From contig NPFB01000152.1 of NCBI GenBank assembly GCA_014084085.1, positions 1 to 28,495 on the forward strand: a stretch of 28,495 bases of DNA, in the 5' to 3' direction. This stretch comes from Hondaea fermentalgiana. Lineage: Eukaryota > Sar > Bigyra > Thraustochytrida > Thraustochytriidae. Each line of letters begins with the position of its first letter. Position 1 is the first letter of the stretch. Positions 9,478 to 21,000 of the stretch are shown here, piece by piece. The notes under the pieces are model-generated. The model searched no databases. It saw only the letters and a list, made by a program, of their open reading frames with translations, and was not told the origin of the DNA. Both the position numbers and the translations under genes were made by a program.

Positions 9478-11949
9478 ATGTCCTCACCACCCCCGCCGCC
9501 GCCACCACATGTAACGCCGCCAACGCCGCCGCCACCGCCGCCACCCCCTCCTCGTACTTCGTCTCTGCAATCACAGCCACCGCCACCGCCACCTCGAAGT
9601 AGTTCTTTGCCGCAGCCGCCGCAGCCGCCGCAGCCGCCGCCGAGGACACGCAAACTCAAGGCCTCCACCGAGGCTTCGTCGCGGCAGATTGGTATTGGCG
9701 ATGTCGAATGCGTCGAGCAGGACCAGCCTCAGGAACCCCCGCCCTTGGACGCCAGCATCGCTGACGCGCAGCCTTCCGTGCCTCCCGTGCCGCCCATCGA
9801 GACCACCGCGTCGTCGTCGTCATCGTCGTCATCGTCCTCCTCCTCTAGATGCTCACAAACTTTTCTTCCCGAGGGGACGACGCGCAAGCCAGTCCTCATC
9901 GTCCCTGGCTTCATGTCTAGCGCGCTCCGCGTAGAGAAATCATCCATTGTTCCGCGCTGGCAAGGAAAACGAATATGGATGTCGCTTGGGCGCCTCGGGT
10001 TCACGGGCAAAGTTCTCGGTACCGCGCACGTCTTTGAGACTAACGACGACGAGACCGAGCAGGTGAGCATGCGCAACGACTGGCTTCTACACCTCACCTT
10101 GCAAACTGATTTGCTCTCCGAACGTGAGGGCATCGAAGTACGCCCAATACCAGGTCTCAGCGGCGTTGATTTTCTCGAACCAGGTCTTTTTCTCAGCGCC
10201 CAGACTTACGTCTTTGGGCCCGTCATCAAGGCGCTCGTGAGTCGTGGGGGCTACACGTGTGAAAAAGACCTTGACGCTGTTCCGTACGATTGGCGGCTTC
10301 CTCCGACTATTCTCGAGGAGCGCGACGCATATTTTTCCAAGACGCTCGATCGCATCGAGACCATGGTCCGCAGCAATGACGGCGCTCGCATTGTTCTTCT
10401 CTGTCACTCCATGGGTTGTCAGGTTGGCGAGTACCTCTTGCGCTTTGCGCTTGACAAGCGCGGCCAAGCCTGGATTGATGCTCATGTTGACACTTATTTA
10501 CCAATTGGCGCTCCCCATCTTGGCGCGGCGAGCTCTCTTGCTAGCATTGTCCGTGGTTCCAACATGGGTCTTCCCACCTCCTTTCTCTCTCCTCATGCGG
10601 CGCTCATCATGGGGCGCTCGCTTGGATCTACTCCTCTTCTCCTTCCCGTGGGCTCGAATGGCCGCCTCGAGACGGAGGTGGCATTGTCCACTCGTGCCTT
10701 TTGCCCTATTGTCAAGCACACCGGCATGCTACGCATCAAGCTCATGCAGCTCGACTTGCGCCAGCTTGCAACCTTTTATCGAAACCTTGGCCGTATGCGT
10801 CTTCGCATTAAGCTGGCCTCGACAAAGCTTGCCACGGCATGGTATCAGGCGGATCCTCAGTTGCTGGTGGAGCCCTCGGATGGCGAAAATGCCTATGTCA
10901 TGTTCGAGATGGAAGCGCCCGTGGACTTGGGCCAGGGGGATGACAGACTTACGCTCGAGATTCAAGAGCAGGTTCTTGCGCCGGATGTTGCTGCTCGTCG
11001 TCTCTACACCAGTGGGCGTCGCGCTGCACGAGGGGTCGCTGAGAAAACAGGTCTTGCCAAGGTCGGGGCCCGTCTCTATGACAAAACCATAGGCGCAGTC
11101 AAGACTGTAGATCCGGGTCACGTCATCTGCAAGGCGGACTTCATGCTCGGTCACATTCTCACACCCCAATATGTCTCGGGTACGACAGTGCTCATGACCT
11201 TTCCCCTCGCGCCAGCAACCTCGTCGAGCTCGCGACTCGGATGCACGGCGCAAGTGACTATGGAGATCGCGTGGTTTTCGCCTCAATTCATTCACTCGCA
11301 AAATGCCGCACAATTGCCAACGTGCCCGGCGCCCGTGACTTCTTCCCCCGCGTCTCGCTCGCATCTTAACCCCGAGAGCTCGACATATTTCTGCTACACT
11401 CCCATCGACATGCTCAGAATAGAGGGACTGCACGACACAGTTCGCCTCTGGGAGTCTCATTTTTTTCAACGCGATCCGTATATTGCTACTTCAGCGCCTC
11501 CCGTAGACAACGTCTATGCCATCTATGGCGTCAACGTCAATACGATGACCTCTTGTATCTTTAGACGTCAGGCCAAGCAAGTCCGCTCTTCAAAGCTTGC
11601 CAATGACTTTCAGGTCGATACGTCCGCCACATTGGACCCCGAATTCGCCAAAACCCACGGCCTTAAGCTGTCCAAGGGCGTCATTTACGAAACGAGCGCC
11701 ACGCCTCAGCCTGACGGCAAGCGCCGTGCTGGCGACGGAGTCGTACCCTACCAAAGTCTTGCGCACGTCTCGTCTTGGGCAGCCACTGGCAGCTGCAAGG
11801 TTCGTACCAAGGAGATACCAGGCGCAGAGCATCGCGCCATCCTCAACAACCCGGATCTTCACGCGGCTCTCCTGGACTTTCTCGTCACGCTTCCACCAGA
11901 GCCACTGCCAGACGCCATTCCCTGCGTAGAAGCAGTGCCTTTGTCATGA
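9478..11949 (+). CDS. LCAT-family acyltransferase/phospholipase with inserted domain
   Basis: Predicted alpha/beta hydrolase of the lecithin:cholesterol acyltransferase family (which also includes PDAT and lysosomal phospholipase A2), acting on glycerophospholipid acyl chains; exact substrate unknown. 823 residues, one exon. Residues 1-135 are Pro-rich then poly-Ser, low complexity. The family fold starts at 138 (PVLIVPGFMSSAL). YDWRL includes Asp271-Trp-Arg. The nucleophile elbow is CHSMG with Ser311. IGAPHLG is at 343-349, IYG at 682-684, the likely catalytic Asp is Asp753 in GDGVVP and the likely His is His785 in AEHRAI. About 220 residues (about 415-640) are inserted between Ser and Asp; strand-rich and weakly C2-like, so perhaps membrane-binding. 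There is no signal peptide or N-terminal membrane helix, unlike PDAT or secreted LCAT, suggesting a cytosolic or peripheral enzyme. Start at 9478 is the first ATG after the in-frame stop at 9406. It converges with the dynein gene. Confidence 0.88.
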   Translation: MSSPPPPPPPHVTPPTPPPPPPPPPRTSSLQSQPPPPPPRSSSLPQPPQPPQPPPRTRKLKASTEASSRQIGIGDVECVEQDQPQEPPPLDASIADAQPSVPPVPPIETTASSSSSSSSSSSSRCSQTFLPEGTTRKPVLIVPGFMSSALRVEKSSIVPRWQGKRIWMSLGRLGFTGKVLGTAHVFETNDDETEQVSMRNDWLLHLTLQTDLLSEREGIEVRPIPGLSGVDFLEPGLFLSAQTYVFGPVIKALVSRGGYTCEKDLDAVPYDWRLPPTILEERDAYFSKTLDRIETMVRSNDGARIVLLCHSMGCQVGEYLLRFALDKRGQAWIDAHVDTYLPIGAPHLGAASSLASIVRGSNMGLPTSFLSPHAALIMGRSLGSTPLLLPVGSNGRLETEVALSTRAFCPIVKHTGMLRIKLMQLDLRQLATFYRNLGRMRLRIKLASTKLATAWYQADPQLLVEPSDGENAYVMFEMEAPVDLGQGDDRLTLEIQEQVLAPDVAARRLYTSGRRAARGVAEKTGLAKVGARLYDKTIGAVKTVDPGHVICKADFMLGHILTPQYVSGTTVLMTFPLAPATSSSSRLGCTAQVTMEIAWFSPQFIHSQNAAQLPTCPAPVTSSPASRSHLNPESSTYFCYTPIDMLRIEGLHDTVRLWESHFFQRDPYIATSAPPVDNVYAIYGVNVNTMTSCIFRRQAKQVRSSKLANDFQVDTSATLDPEFAKTHGLKLSKGVIYETSATPQPDGKRRAGDGVVPYQSLAHVSSWAATGSCKVRTKEIPGAEHRAILNNPDLHAALLDFLVTLPPEPLPDAIPCVEAVPLS
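9484..9654 (+). repeat. CCG/CCA-rich tract encoding poly-Pro
   Basis: Trinucleotide-like CCG/CCA/CCT runs inside the LCAT-family gene encode several runs of 5-9 prolines near the N-terminus, interrupted by TSSLQSQ and SSSLPQ spacers. Such tracts bind SH3/WW/EVH1-type domains in other proteins, but no partner is indicated here. A related run of TCG/TCA/TCC codons at about 9811-9846 encodes twelve serines. Confidence 0.85.
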
Positions 11950-12087
11950 AACGAGGAAAAGAAAAAGGTGTGCTGACACTGATTGCCAAGTTACGGATGT
12001 CCAGAGTCCAAATGTAAAAGAGAGCCAAAACGTGACAAACAGAATCTTTTGTGTGTTTCTAAAAGGGTTCTAACGACTGCGTCGAGC
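11950..12087. other. Convergent 3' intergenic gap (138 bp)
   Basis: This is the whole gap between the stop codon of the LCAT-family gene (+) and that of the dynein gene (-). The two 3' UTRs probably overlap or are very short. A TGTAA motif at 12013-12017 on the plus strand resembles the polyadenylation signal known from green algae, but its use here is unproven, and no AATAAA is present. Confidence 0.5.
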
Positions 12088-15000
12088 TCAGCAAATGTGG
12101 CCAACTACAGGCCAGCGAAGTACGCTCGGATCGCAAGGCAATGCGATTGCAAATACTTCGCTTGCGTGGCAATCCATGACACGAACGAGCACACGCGACC
12201 AACTCTCAAGTGATTCTCGAAAACCAAAAGGGTCGAACGTCTGACCGCTATCTTCGCCAAACTTGACAAACATCCATGGACCAAGCGTGCGCTTCCCTGC
12301 AATGTAGGGTCCTTCCATACGCCGACTTCGCTGGTTCCAGCGTAGGCCTTCGATAAAAAAGCCCGGAATTTCCACATCAGCCCAATCACTGTGCTCTCCG
12401 GGGCTCCCCAAACGAACAACAGCACGCAAACTCGACAAAGGCTGGCCTTGATCTCTGCTGGCTCGACACATGCGTCGCCAGAGTATCATTTGCGCAGTAT
12501 CTGTGCCCCCATCTGCTGTCTCGCCAAGGATGATCACCTTGGCCCCATCTTCAACATCTCTGTTGGCGTGCTCTAAAGGTGCCGTCATGCTGTAATCAAC
12601 AGATTGGTCTGAAATCCTTGGCTCTTCCGCTGCTGCCTTGTTAGGCATAAACCCGTGATCGTGCGAATCCATGGCCGCCAGCATCGAAGATTCGTCCGTG
12701 AGAGTTCTGGAAAATTGTGCCCGCAGCCCATTTGAGAGAAGCGTAAGATATCGTGAATCTCTTGTGGCATCCGCGCCACACGTCTCAAACCAGTCAAATC
12801 GGTCGTCATCGTCTGCAGCGGACCCAGACGAGAAATGGTATTCGCGAGAGTCCATACTCACACCTGCGACCTGAATTTGATACGCCTTCGCCCAAGGCGT
12901 TGCCAGCGTCAAATGTCGGTACTGTCCATGTGCCATCAGAGGCACAGCCATCTCCCAAGACTGAAAGGCACATTCCAGCAAAAGATCTCCTGCGTGATGC
13001 TCCTGAGTAAAGACACCTGCAACACCAAGCATAAGCCGCTGCGCTTCAGCCTGTGTACCCTGACCATCAAGACCATCCTTGATTTCTAAAAGCATTGGCG
13101 GTGGAACCTCATCCTCGATTGAATCGTCATCGTCCGCACAATCTTTAAAGCTCTCTTCCAGTGCTTCGAGCCTGTGAAACAAGGCATCTCGTGCAGCCTC
13201 TGGCGAGCTTCCTTGCAAAGAGGAGATCACCTCGCCAGTGAACAGACTCGCAAGAATTGTCTGACGCCATAGGTGCTTGTAAGGCAGACATTTTTCTCGC
13301 CTTGCGTTCCATGCCTGTTCTCGCCTCGCGTCCCACATTTGCACAGCACTCTTGAAGCGCGCACCAAGATTGACCCGATCATGACTGTCTTCGTTCAAGT
13401 CAAATACGCACGCGCTGTCGAGAATTGCAGCAGGCACGTCGCGGACGGCGTCTTGAGCCAGCAAAATTACTCGAACTTGCTGCACAGCAGTGAACCCTTC
13501 ATCTCCATCCTCGCTGTCTTCGTCCGACGCAGATGCAGACGCAGACTTGTCGTCGCAATCTAGCGTTTCCTTCTTTCGATCGTCCCGCAACGTTTTCAAC
13601 CAGCTGCGCTGCGTTCTCACACGCTGTAAAACCCATTTTGCTTCGTCATGAGACATACATTGCGGGCTGCCCAAGACAACCCAGACGCAGGAAGCTCGCC
13701 ACTGGAATCGACTCTGGGCAAGATCCTCCACGGATGTAGCAGCCACAACTTCCACGCCTTCTTCGTACATTGCCGTTTCGTTGATGAGCGCGCGCACTCC
13801 CTCGAGCCCCATATGCCCATCTCGGGCCATCACAATAGGTGTCGTTGCCGGCAAGCCATCAATCGACCGTCGCAGCGTGCCGGGCGTTTTGGTCGCGCAG
13901 AGCCCTGCAAAGGCAGGTGGCGCCAAAAATGAAGACGATGACGACAGGCTCGGACCGAGATGCAGATTGCGCAGGCTCAGTTTACTCTTGCTTCTCCCCA
14001 GTGCCCACAGCATCCTGCGCGGAGATGATCCTTGCGTCGCCGCATTCATCGAGGCCCGACGTTCGACTGCGTCTCGGCTTCGTGATGCAATAAGCTCGGC
14101 CAATGGACCATGGGCATTGGCAACAAACGCCTGCGCTGCGCGCATCAGCTGCGACGGACACGAATTTGCGACAACGGCAAATCGCGCCAATGCATCCCAA
14201 GCGTCATCCACGTCCGCGTCGGCGCCAAGCTTCACAGCTAATGCGTGCACCGGGTTCGAGGACAGCTTGAGCTGCAGAAGATCGACCGCCGGTACCGCCG
14301 AAGCCAAAGGGACAACCATCTCTGTTACGTCTTCAAGATAAGCCGACCCATCCCCAAAGATGCTGCCCATGAGGCGTGTCCAGTCAATTTTTGACATGCG
14401 AACTTGCGTTCCGTAGTCCGGCTGGATTGTCAAGTACGCTGCGAGGCTCGTGTCAGCGCCGCTTACAGAAACAGAACTATGCCTTCGTACATGCGTGGAC
14501 GCACGTTGTGCCGCAGCGCAAAGATCGCGACGTGCATTGACGCGATGAAAGTCATCAAGGCGAAAAGTTGGTCGTCCCATCGATCCATTCGAGTCGCGAA
14601 TACTGCGTGACGACCCTTGTCGTCGCGTCTGCTGCCCGGGTCTCTTACGCGGGTGCACGTGCTGAGGACCCGCACGGGATGCTGAACTTGCGCCGCCACC
14701 GCCGCTGCCGCTGCTGCTACTGGTGCTGCGCCTGCCCTTGCGTCGGTCCTGCGATCCGTCAAACAAAAGCATGATCATTGCCCGCACAAAAATGCGAGAG
14801 TCATGCTTTTCCACGCGCACCTTTTCTGCACACGCGAGTTCCAGGGCACCTACGAGCTGTGCTGCAAGCATTCCTAAAGTGTTTACTGTGGTGGGAATGG
14901 CCTGGACGAGCTTTTGCTCGAGCTGCGACATTGCGAAGTGAAGACGCGCCCACGGAATCGTCATGGACCGCTCTGCCCATAACTCTTGCGCAACATCGCT

Positions 15001-18000
15001 AACGGCGGCAGTAAACGAGGCATACCCGATACGTGCCGCGAGCACAACACTCTGCGAGCGTTGAAACAATCGCAGGCGGTGAAAAAGACGTGCTGCAAAA
15101 GCTGCAAGCGGCCACACGGCCCGCACCATCCTCGCCATCTTGCCCATGCGTTCAAACTTCCACGTGGTAAAGCTCTGCAACACTTGAAGATAGTCTTTTC
15201 CACTGTGCACAACATCTGCAAAGACTTGAGCGTTTCCAAGCAAGAGCTCCGTCGCTTCGCTGCTCATATCCCGCGCGTCGCTCCTCGCAAAGCTTGCGCG
15301 AGCTTCTCTCTTTCCGGCGCCGTCTTGCCGTCGCGCACAGAGATTTGACATCAAAAGCTCGTGCAGTTCTAATTTGCGTGCAAGGGTAGAGAGGTGCACA
15401 GTGGCAAACGTGTGCCATCCTGAGAGCGTCACCATCTGCGAAGGCGCCTTGAGCAATGCTGCCTCTGCAGCTCCAAGCGTCAGCGCGTCGAGTGATGTCG
15501 CAATGCCAAAGTCAAAGACGGCCAAACTTGTGCCAAAGCAGCTCACTTCTTCGCCAATCTCGTCATGCTCAACCACAACGACGATCGCAAAAGACTTGCT
15601 GTCGCCCCCATCCACCAAGGTCCCACCACCCGTCAGAAATGCACGAACACGCGAAAGGATTGCTGGCGAGATTGACAGTCCACTGCCCGACGCCACGGTG
15701 ATGACGACGGTATCTGCTTGCCCCTTTGCCGCCTGCAAAAACGCACTTGAAACTTGAGTGTCCGTTGCGCACGCTGCAAGCACCAAGAGATTGTGCTGCT
15801 TGCACGAGGTATACGCGCGGAGCCAGCGCATTCCCAAACCGTCTGGGTCCACCATGCATGGCAAACGCACAGACCACACAAGCCGAGATGTAGGTGTCAC
15901 GCTACGCGAATCCTCCAGTACATTGGCGAGAAGCCGCGCCTGGGAAATGAGCGGTCTGTGCAGCGGCAGCATCGCTTGGAGCCACGCCATGCACGCATCC
16001 ACGCTGACGTCTGTTTCCAGCACGTCCCCAACAGGGAAAAACAGGCGCAAATCCGCCGCCCCAAAGTCTACCGGGATGCCGGCCATCAGTCCGGGGAGCG
16101 ACACAATCATCGCAACCGCGTCTTCCTCGTTCAAGTTCTCATCTTCTTCATTGTCCTCGCCGTCTTCGACGCTCCCTGTCGCGGACGCTGCCGCAGTAGT
16201 CGCCGACCCAGACCAGTCCACGAGTTTCACACCCGTGCTCAGACTGGGGCGCAAGCCACGGTCCAAGAGCACTTCCATCCAGGCCCCTAGGCATGCGCCA
16301 CGAAGTGCCGGTGGAACTTTCCCGAGATACATTTCGCACGCAGTAACAAGAATGGCGTCAGCGGCAAGTGTTCCATCAGCGGTGTCGTCCTCGTCTTTGC
16401 GCCGAAGCCGCGCCAGATCTCGCTGCCAAGCTCGCTGAATGTCGTCGCCAAGGACTTCCTGTAGCTGCCGTGCGCGTTCGCTTTTAACCCCAATCATATC
16501 GATACGGTCCCGCGCTTGCTCCTGCGTTGCTGCTGCGTCTCGCCGTCGCTTGGACGCCTCCCGCGATCGATGCTGCGCATCCGCAACAACTTGCGCGAGT
16601 TCTTTGCGCTCCGTGTCGAGCACGGCCAACTCTGTCAGACTGCGCTGCAGCGACTCCTGCAGCGGACGAACAGAATGAAGAACTTGGCGGTACCTCAAGA
16701 CCGCCAACATCCAACCTAAAAGAATTTCTAGCGTTGGCCGGCAATCCACGAATTTTCGACGCCCGCCGCCATTCATTGATAGGCTGCCATCCGCCGATAC
16801 GTCAAGATTAAAGGCTTCGCGTACCGTTGATGTGGCAAGCAATCGCTGCACTTCTGCAATCACGTCATCGCCAATCGCATCCTTCTGCAAAGCTAAAAGC
16901 CGTCCGCAGAGTCCTGGATCGTCCAACAGCTCGGTAGACACGGCTTTCTCCCAATAGTACTGCTTGGGCGCAAATTGCTCAGCGACTTCGTCGCGTCGCT
17001 GCTGCAAATACTCTGCCGATTCCTGTCGAGCAGCACTTTCGCGTTCCACGCGCTCTTGCTCCAAGGCAAGCGCTCTTTCGCGCGCATCCAAGGCTTCGCC
17101 ACTCCCCAAGAGATACAAGGAACGGAGAACGGCCCGCGTTGCGCTATTGGGATTGCGCAAGTTGCGCACCTCAACAATGCGAGCTCGTGAGAGCTTGCCA
17201 AGACTCTCTGTGGTACTCGAGAGCAAGGGCCCAATCTCGTCAATTGCAGACGAGATGACGCTGCGCAGCCTGCGCACCTCGGCATCCGTAAAGGTCCATG
17301 TTGCCGTTTTTGCCTCGAGATTTCCGGTCGCAAGAGTCAGCTCCTCCGCAAGACTCCTGGATTCTGCGCTCGCTGCTTCAAGCACAGCCTCCGCAGCGTC
17401 CAGCTTGGGTTGCAGCATCGCCAGCTCACCGCGCATGCTCACCGCAAACAGAGAAGCTACGTCCACCATCAAAAGGGCTTGCTCGGTCTCGGCAAACTTC
17501 TTCTCGAGCTCAGCACGACTTTGCGCGAGACGCCGACTTGCCGCCCACACAAGACGCAGCAAGTCATTCACGTCACCGAGCAGACCATCTTCCTCACCAC
17601 GTGTCGCAAGTGCATGCACTTCAAAGAGCACCTGGCAAAACTCAAAGAGGCTGTCTTCCGTCCCACTTGCACCCTCATTCTCCCCAGCAGCTCGCTTGAA
17701 CAGCGAAATGAGCTCCGTGCCACGTTTCTCGTCTCCCAGGGCGTTTGCGGCGCTGCGTTTGGCTACTTGGACCGCCAAATCCGCCAGATCCTCCAGCGTT
17801 GGTCGCTCCGTCTTGACAAGATGTGCACCTCGGAGCCCGCGCGGGATCCGTTCTGCCGATTCCACACAAAAGACAACTTTCAACCGCTGGCGAATGTGGC
17901 GAACAAAGTCGTCGTGCACAAGTGCGCGTTGTGTGCCCTGCGACATCTTTCCCGGATCTCTGTGCTGCGACGCAACAATCTGCTGCCGTGCCGCGACGCT

Positions 18001-21000
18001 TGCATCAGCACCCTGGGCTGCATCCTCAGCCCCGAGCCCAAGCTGCGACCAATCAATTAAATGATCCACCGAGCCGCGACGTGCGAGTTGAACCAGATCA
18101 TCCAGAAATGGCAGATTGTCGCAGCCCGCCTGGCTCCCTGCTTCTACACACAAGAGCACCTTGTCTTCGCCACTTCCCGTCGCGACAAGAACCTTGCGCA
18201 AGGTCTCATGCCACGTAACTTCGTCCGTGGCCACGCTAGCCTCGACCACCTTGTATCCAAGACGTCTTGCTGCCTCTTGAACCACTAGTTCTCGGAGATG
18301 CGGGCTTCCCAGGGACTCCAAAAGAACCACGCAAGTTGCTCCATCCGTCGAGCTTGGCGCGGCAACTGCCATCTCCATGCTGCAGACCTGACGCGCAAGA
18401 AATATTGAAGGGAAATTGCACGCCCGCGTTTCCCAGAACTGCTTCAGCTCCTTCATCTCAGCAGTGGTCGCATCTCTTGCTAGCACAATCACCTCCTGGC
18501 CCTCAGCCGCAATGTTGTTCTTCTCCACCTCACTGCTATCATCCTCCGCCAACGAGTCAGAAGAAGAGCCAACGTCATAGGCACCATCTTTCTCCTCTTG
18601 GTCCGCTGGGTGGGCCGGCGAATCGTTGCCTCGACAAGTGCTCGAGATGCGCGCGCATGCATCGCACGCTTCCTCGTCAGATGCGCTCGTCGCCTTGACT
18701 ACCTCCTCGTGGTCGTCGTCTACACGAGCGTGGTCGCACAAGGCCAGACGAAAGCCTTTGACCTTTGCATCGGGCACGTGTCGGACGACGCGGCTGATCA
18801 TTTTCCGGATACAGAGCTCACGTTCTTCCGCAGAGAGTTTGTGCGCGTGATGCGCAAGAGCTGCGCCATACGTAGCGATTGCGAGCTTAATCACGCTGTC
18901 CACCTGAGCTGGCAAGCCTGGGGCAAAACGGAGTAGAAATTTGCAAGTTTCGACGATCGTCGCCCCAGCATGTTGCTGGGGCACGGCTTTTCCAAGATCG
19001 TCGAGAACGCTAGCCCAAGGCATGCAGAAATCGGCTGCTCCAACCCTTTGGTTTCTGCAGACAATGACGGAAGCAAAGGCGGCCGTCACGGCTTCCGCCT
19101 CGAGTTCTCCCAATTGTACCACTGCGGCAAAACGCGCACAAAGGCGAGACGATGCCGGCATGCCCTGCGCCGTTGCGAGAAAGCTACATCCATGAAACCT
19201 GATCTTGCCCATTTCAGCGGTATCGATAATTGTGCCCGTTTCGAGGGCCTGGCGGAGCTGCGCTTTCGCGGGCTCAGCCGAGGGATCGTCGAGAGCCAAA
19301 TCATCCACAAAGACGAGTCCGACAGAGGGCATGACACCACCCATCGATCCAAAGTCCCCATGCTCTTGCACTGGCGGGGCAAAGTGGCCCTCGCAAAACC
19401 GATCAAGCTTGGTCAAAATACCAATCGGTTTGTCACCTTGCGCAAGACCCATGCGATGCACAACGACTTGACGAGACGGTGAATCCTCTTCAACTTGAGT
19501 TCGCAAAAGGGCCAGAGCTGCCTCGGATACGAGCCGCTTCCCGCTACGAAAGGGGCCCGTGCAAAGAACATCTGCGCGATAGTGAAGCTGTGCCGCAACA
19601 AACCAGGCCGCGCGTCGCTGCTGTGCCGTGAGGATACGAACCTTGTCCTGAGATACGAGATCAAGCGCCGCCATGCACGTGTAATCCTTCCAAGGCACCC
19701 ATGCGCCGGCATCAATGTCATAGGCATGAAGAAAAAGAGACGGAGCCTCGTCGGGAGCCGCACGCGGAGGCAGCTTTACGGGAATTTTCATGCCCACGCG
19801 CGTGCTACGTCGCGCATCCTTGCCGTACGCAAGAGCAGCTTCGACTCGCGCGTCAGATCGAACAGGTGATGACTTACTGTCCCCCCATACTCGTGCAAGG
19901 GCAAGTTCCACAAGTCTTGGGTCGAGGCCCGGCAGTTGCCCCACCGTCCAGAGAATGCCCAAGGTGACAGCAGCGTCTACAGGTTCGCGCGCCGGCACAT
20001 CCTGTCGCACACGGCCTCGCTCGTCAAGCATATGTTTCGAGAAGCCTGCCAGCAGTGCATTCACTGTGCCAGCGAGTCGGGTGAGCAAGAGCGCTGGAAA
20101 GGCCTTGCCTTGGGGCCGCGAAAGCGCCCACAAGACTGGCAGCGCTACAACACACATTTCCTCAATCCGCTTTTGAAAGGGGATAAAGAAGTGAGGAAGC
20201 GCGAGGCGCGGGATCTCGGGAGCAGTTGCCGCATTTTCCGAATCTGGCGAAGCTAACCATGCATGAAGCACCTCGCGAAACGAAACGGTTGCGTCGTCAG
20301 TGCGGACCAGGGCACATTTTGCAAGCATACCCGGGGACATTTCCGCCAGAGACACAGTCTCAAAGACAAAACAGGCGCGCCGAGGAAGCAAGATACGTTC
20401 CTCACCTTCACGATTAGTTGCGCAGATTGCATGATCTTTGGGCTCCACGAGACATTCCACAAGGCTCGCCGCCGAGTTCTTATCTAAATCGCCGTCCAGT
20501 ACCACCCACGACAAGCCTTGCACAGCTTTGAAGATGCTGGCAGCCACGACTTCGTCATCTTGAGATTCAAAATGGACTCCATCGACAAGAGCGCTGAGCT
20601 TTTTCTTCTCCTTCTTCTTGGACTCCGCTTTGTCGGCTTCGTTCGCAGGCACGGCCAGTACGTCCTTTCCGGAGATGGTGTCGAGGTCTGCTACATTGGT
20701 AGGGAGCGAGAAACTTCGGATATCCTCAAAGTCAACGAACTTCTGGAACGCTAGTGACGCTGAAGAACTGGCCTCAAGAACACGCATGATCTCGCGTTGA
20801 AGCCAGCGCGGTCGTGCGTCAGCAAAGATCCGAGCAGCACGAAGGTTAACACTTCGCAGCAAATTTAGCGCTGCGACAATGATGCGCAAGACCAGAGACT
20901 TGCCGCTGCCAGGAGGGCCAAACAAAATGACACTCGAGCGCTCCAGAAAGCTGTCCGTGTCCAAAAACCCCGACGCGTGCAGAACATCGAAACATACAGG

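Noticed and set aside
10729..11469. 246-codon open frame on the minus strand
   Set aside because: Antisense to the LCAT-family gene, whose plus-strand product contains a full set of family motifs; this frame has none.
16964..18064. 366-codon open frame on the plus strand
   Set aside because: It lies wholly antisense to the dynein stalk/AAA4 coding region, is Ser/Arg/Ala-rich with no domain, and is explained by GC-rich codons on the opposite strand. The same applies to other plus-strand frames between 12100 and 28280.
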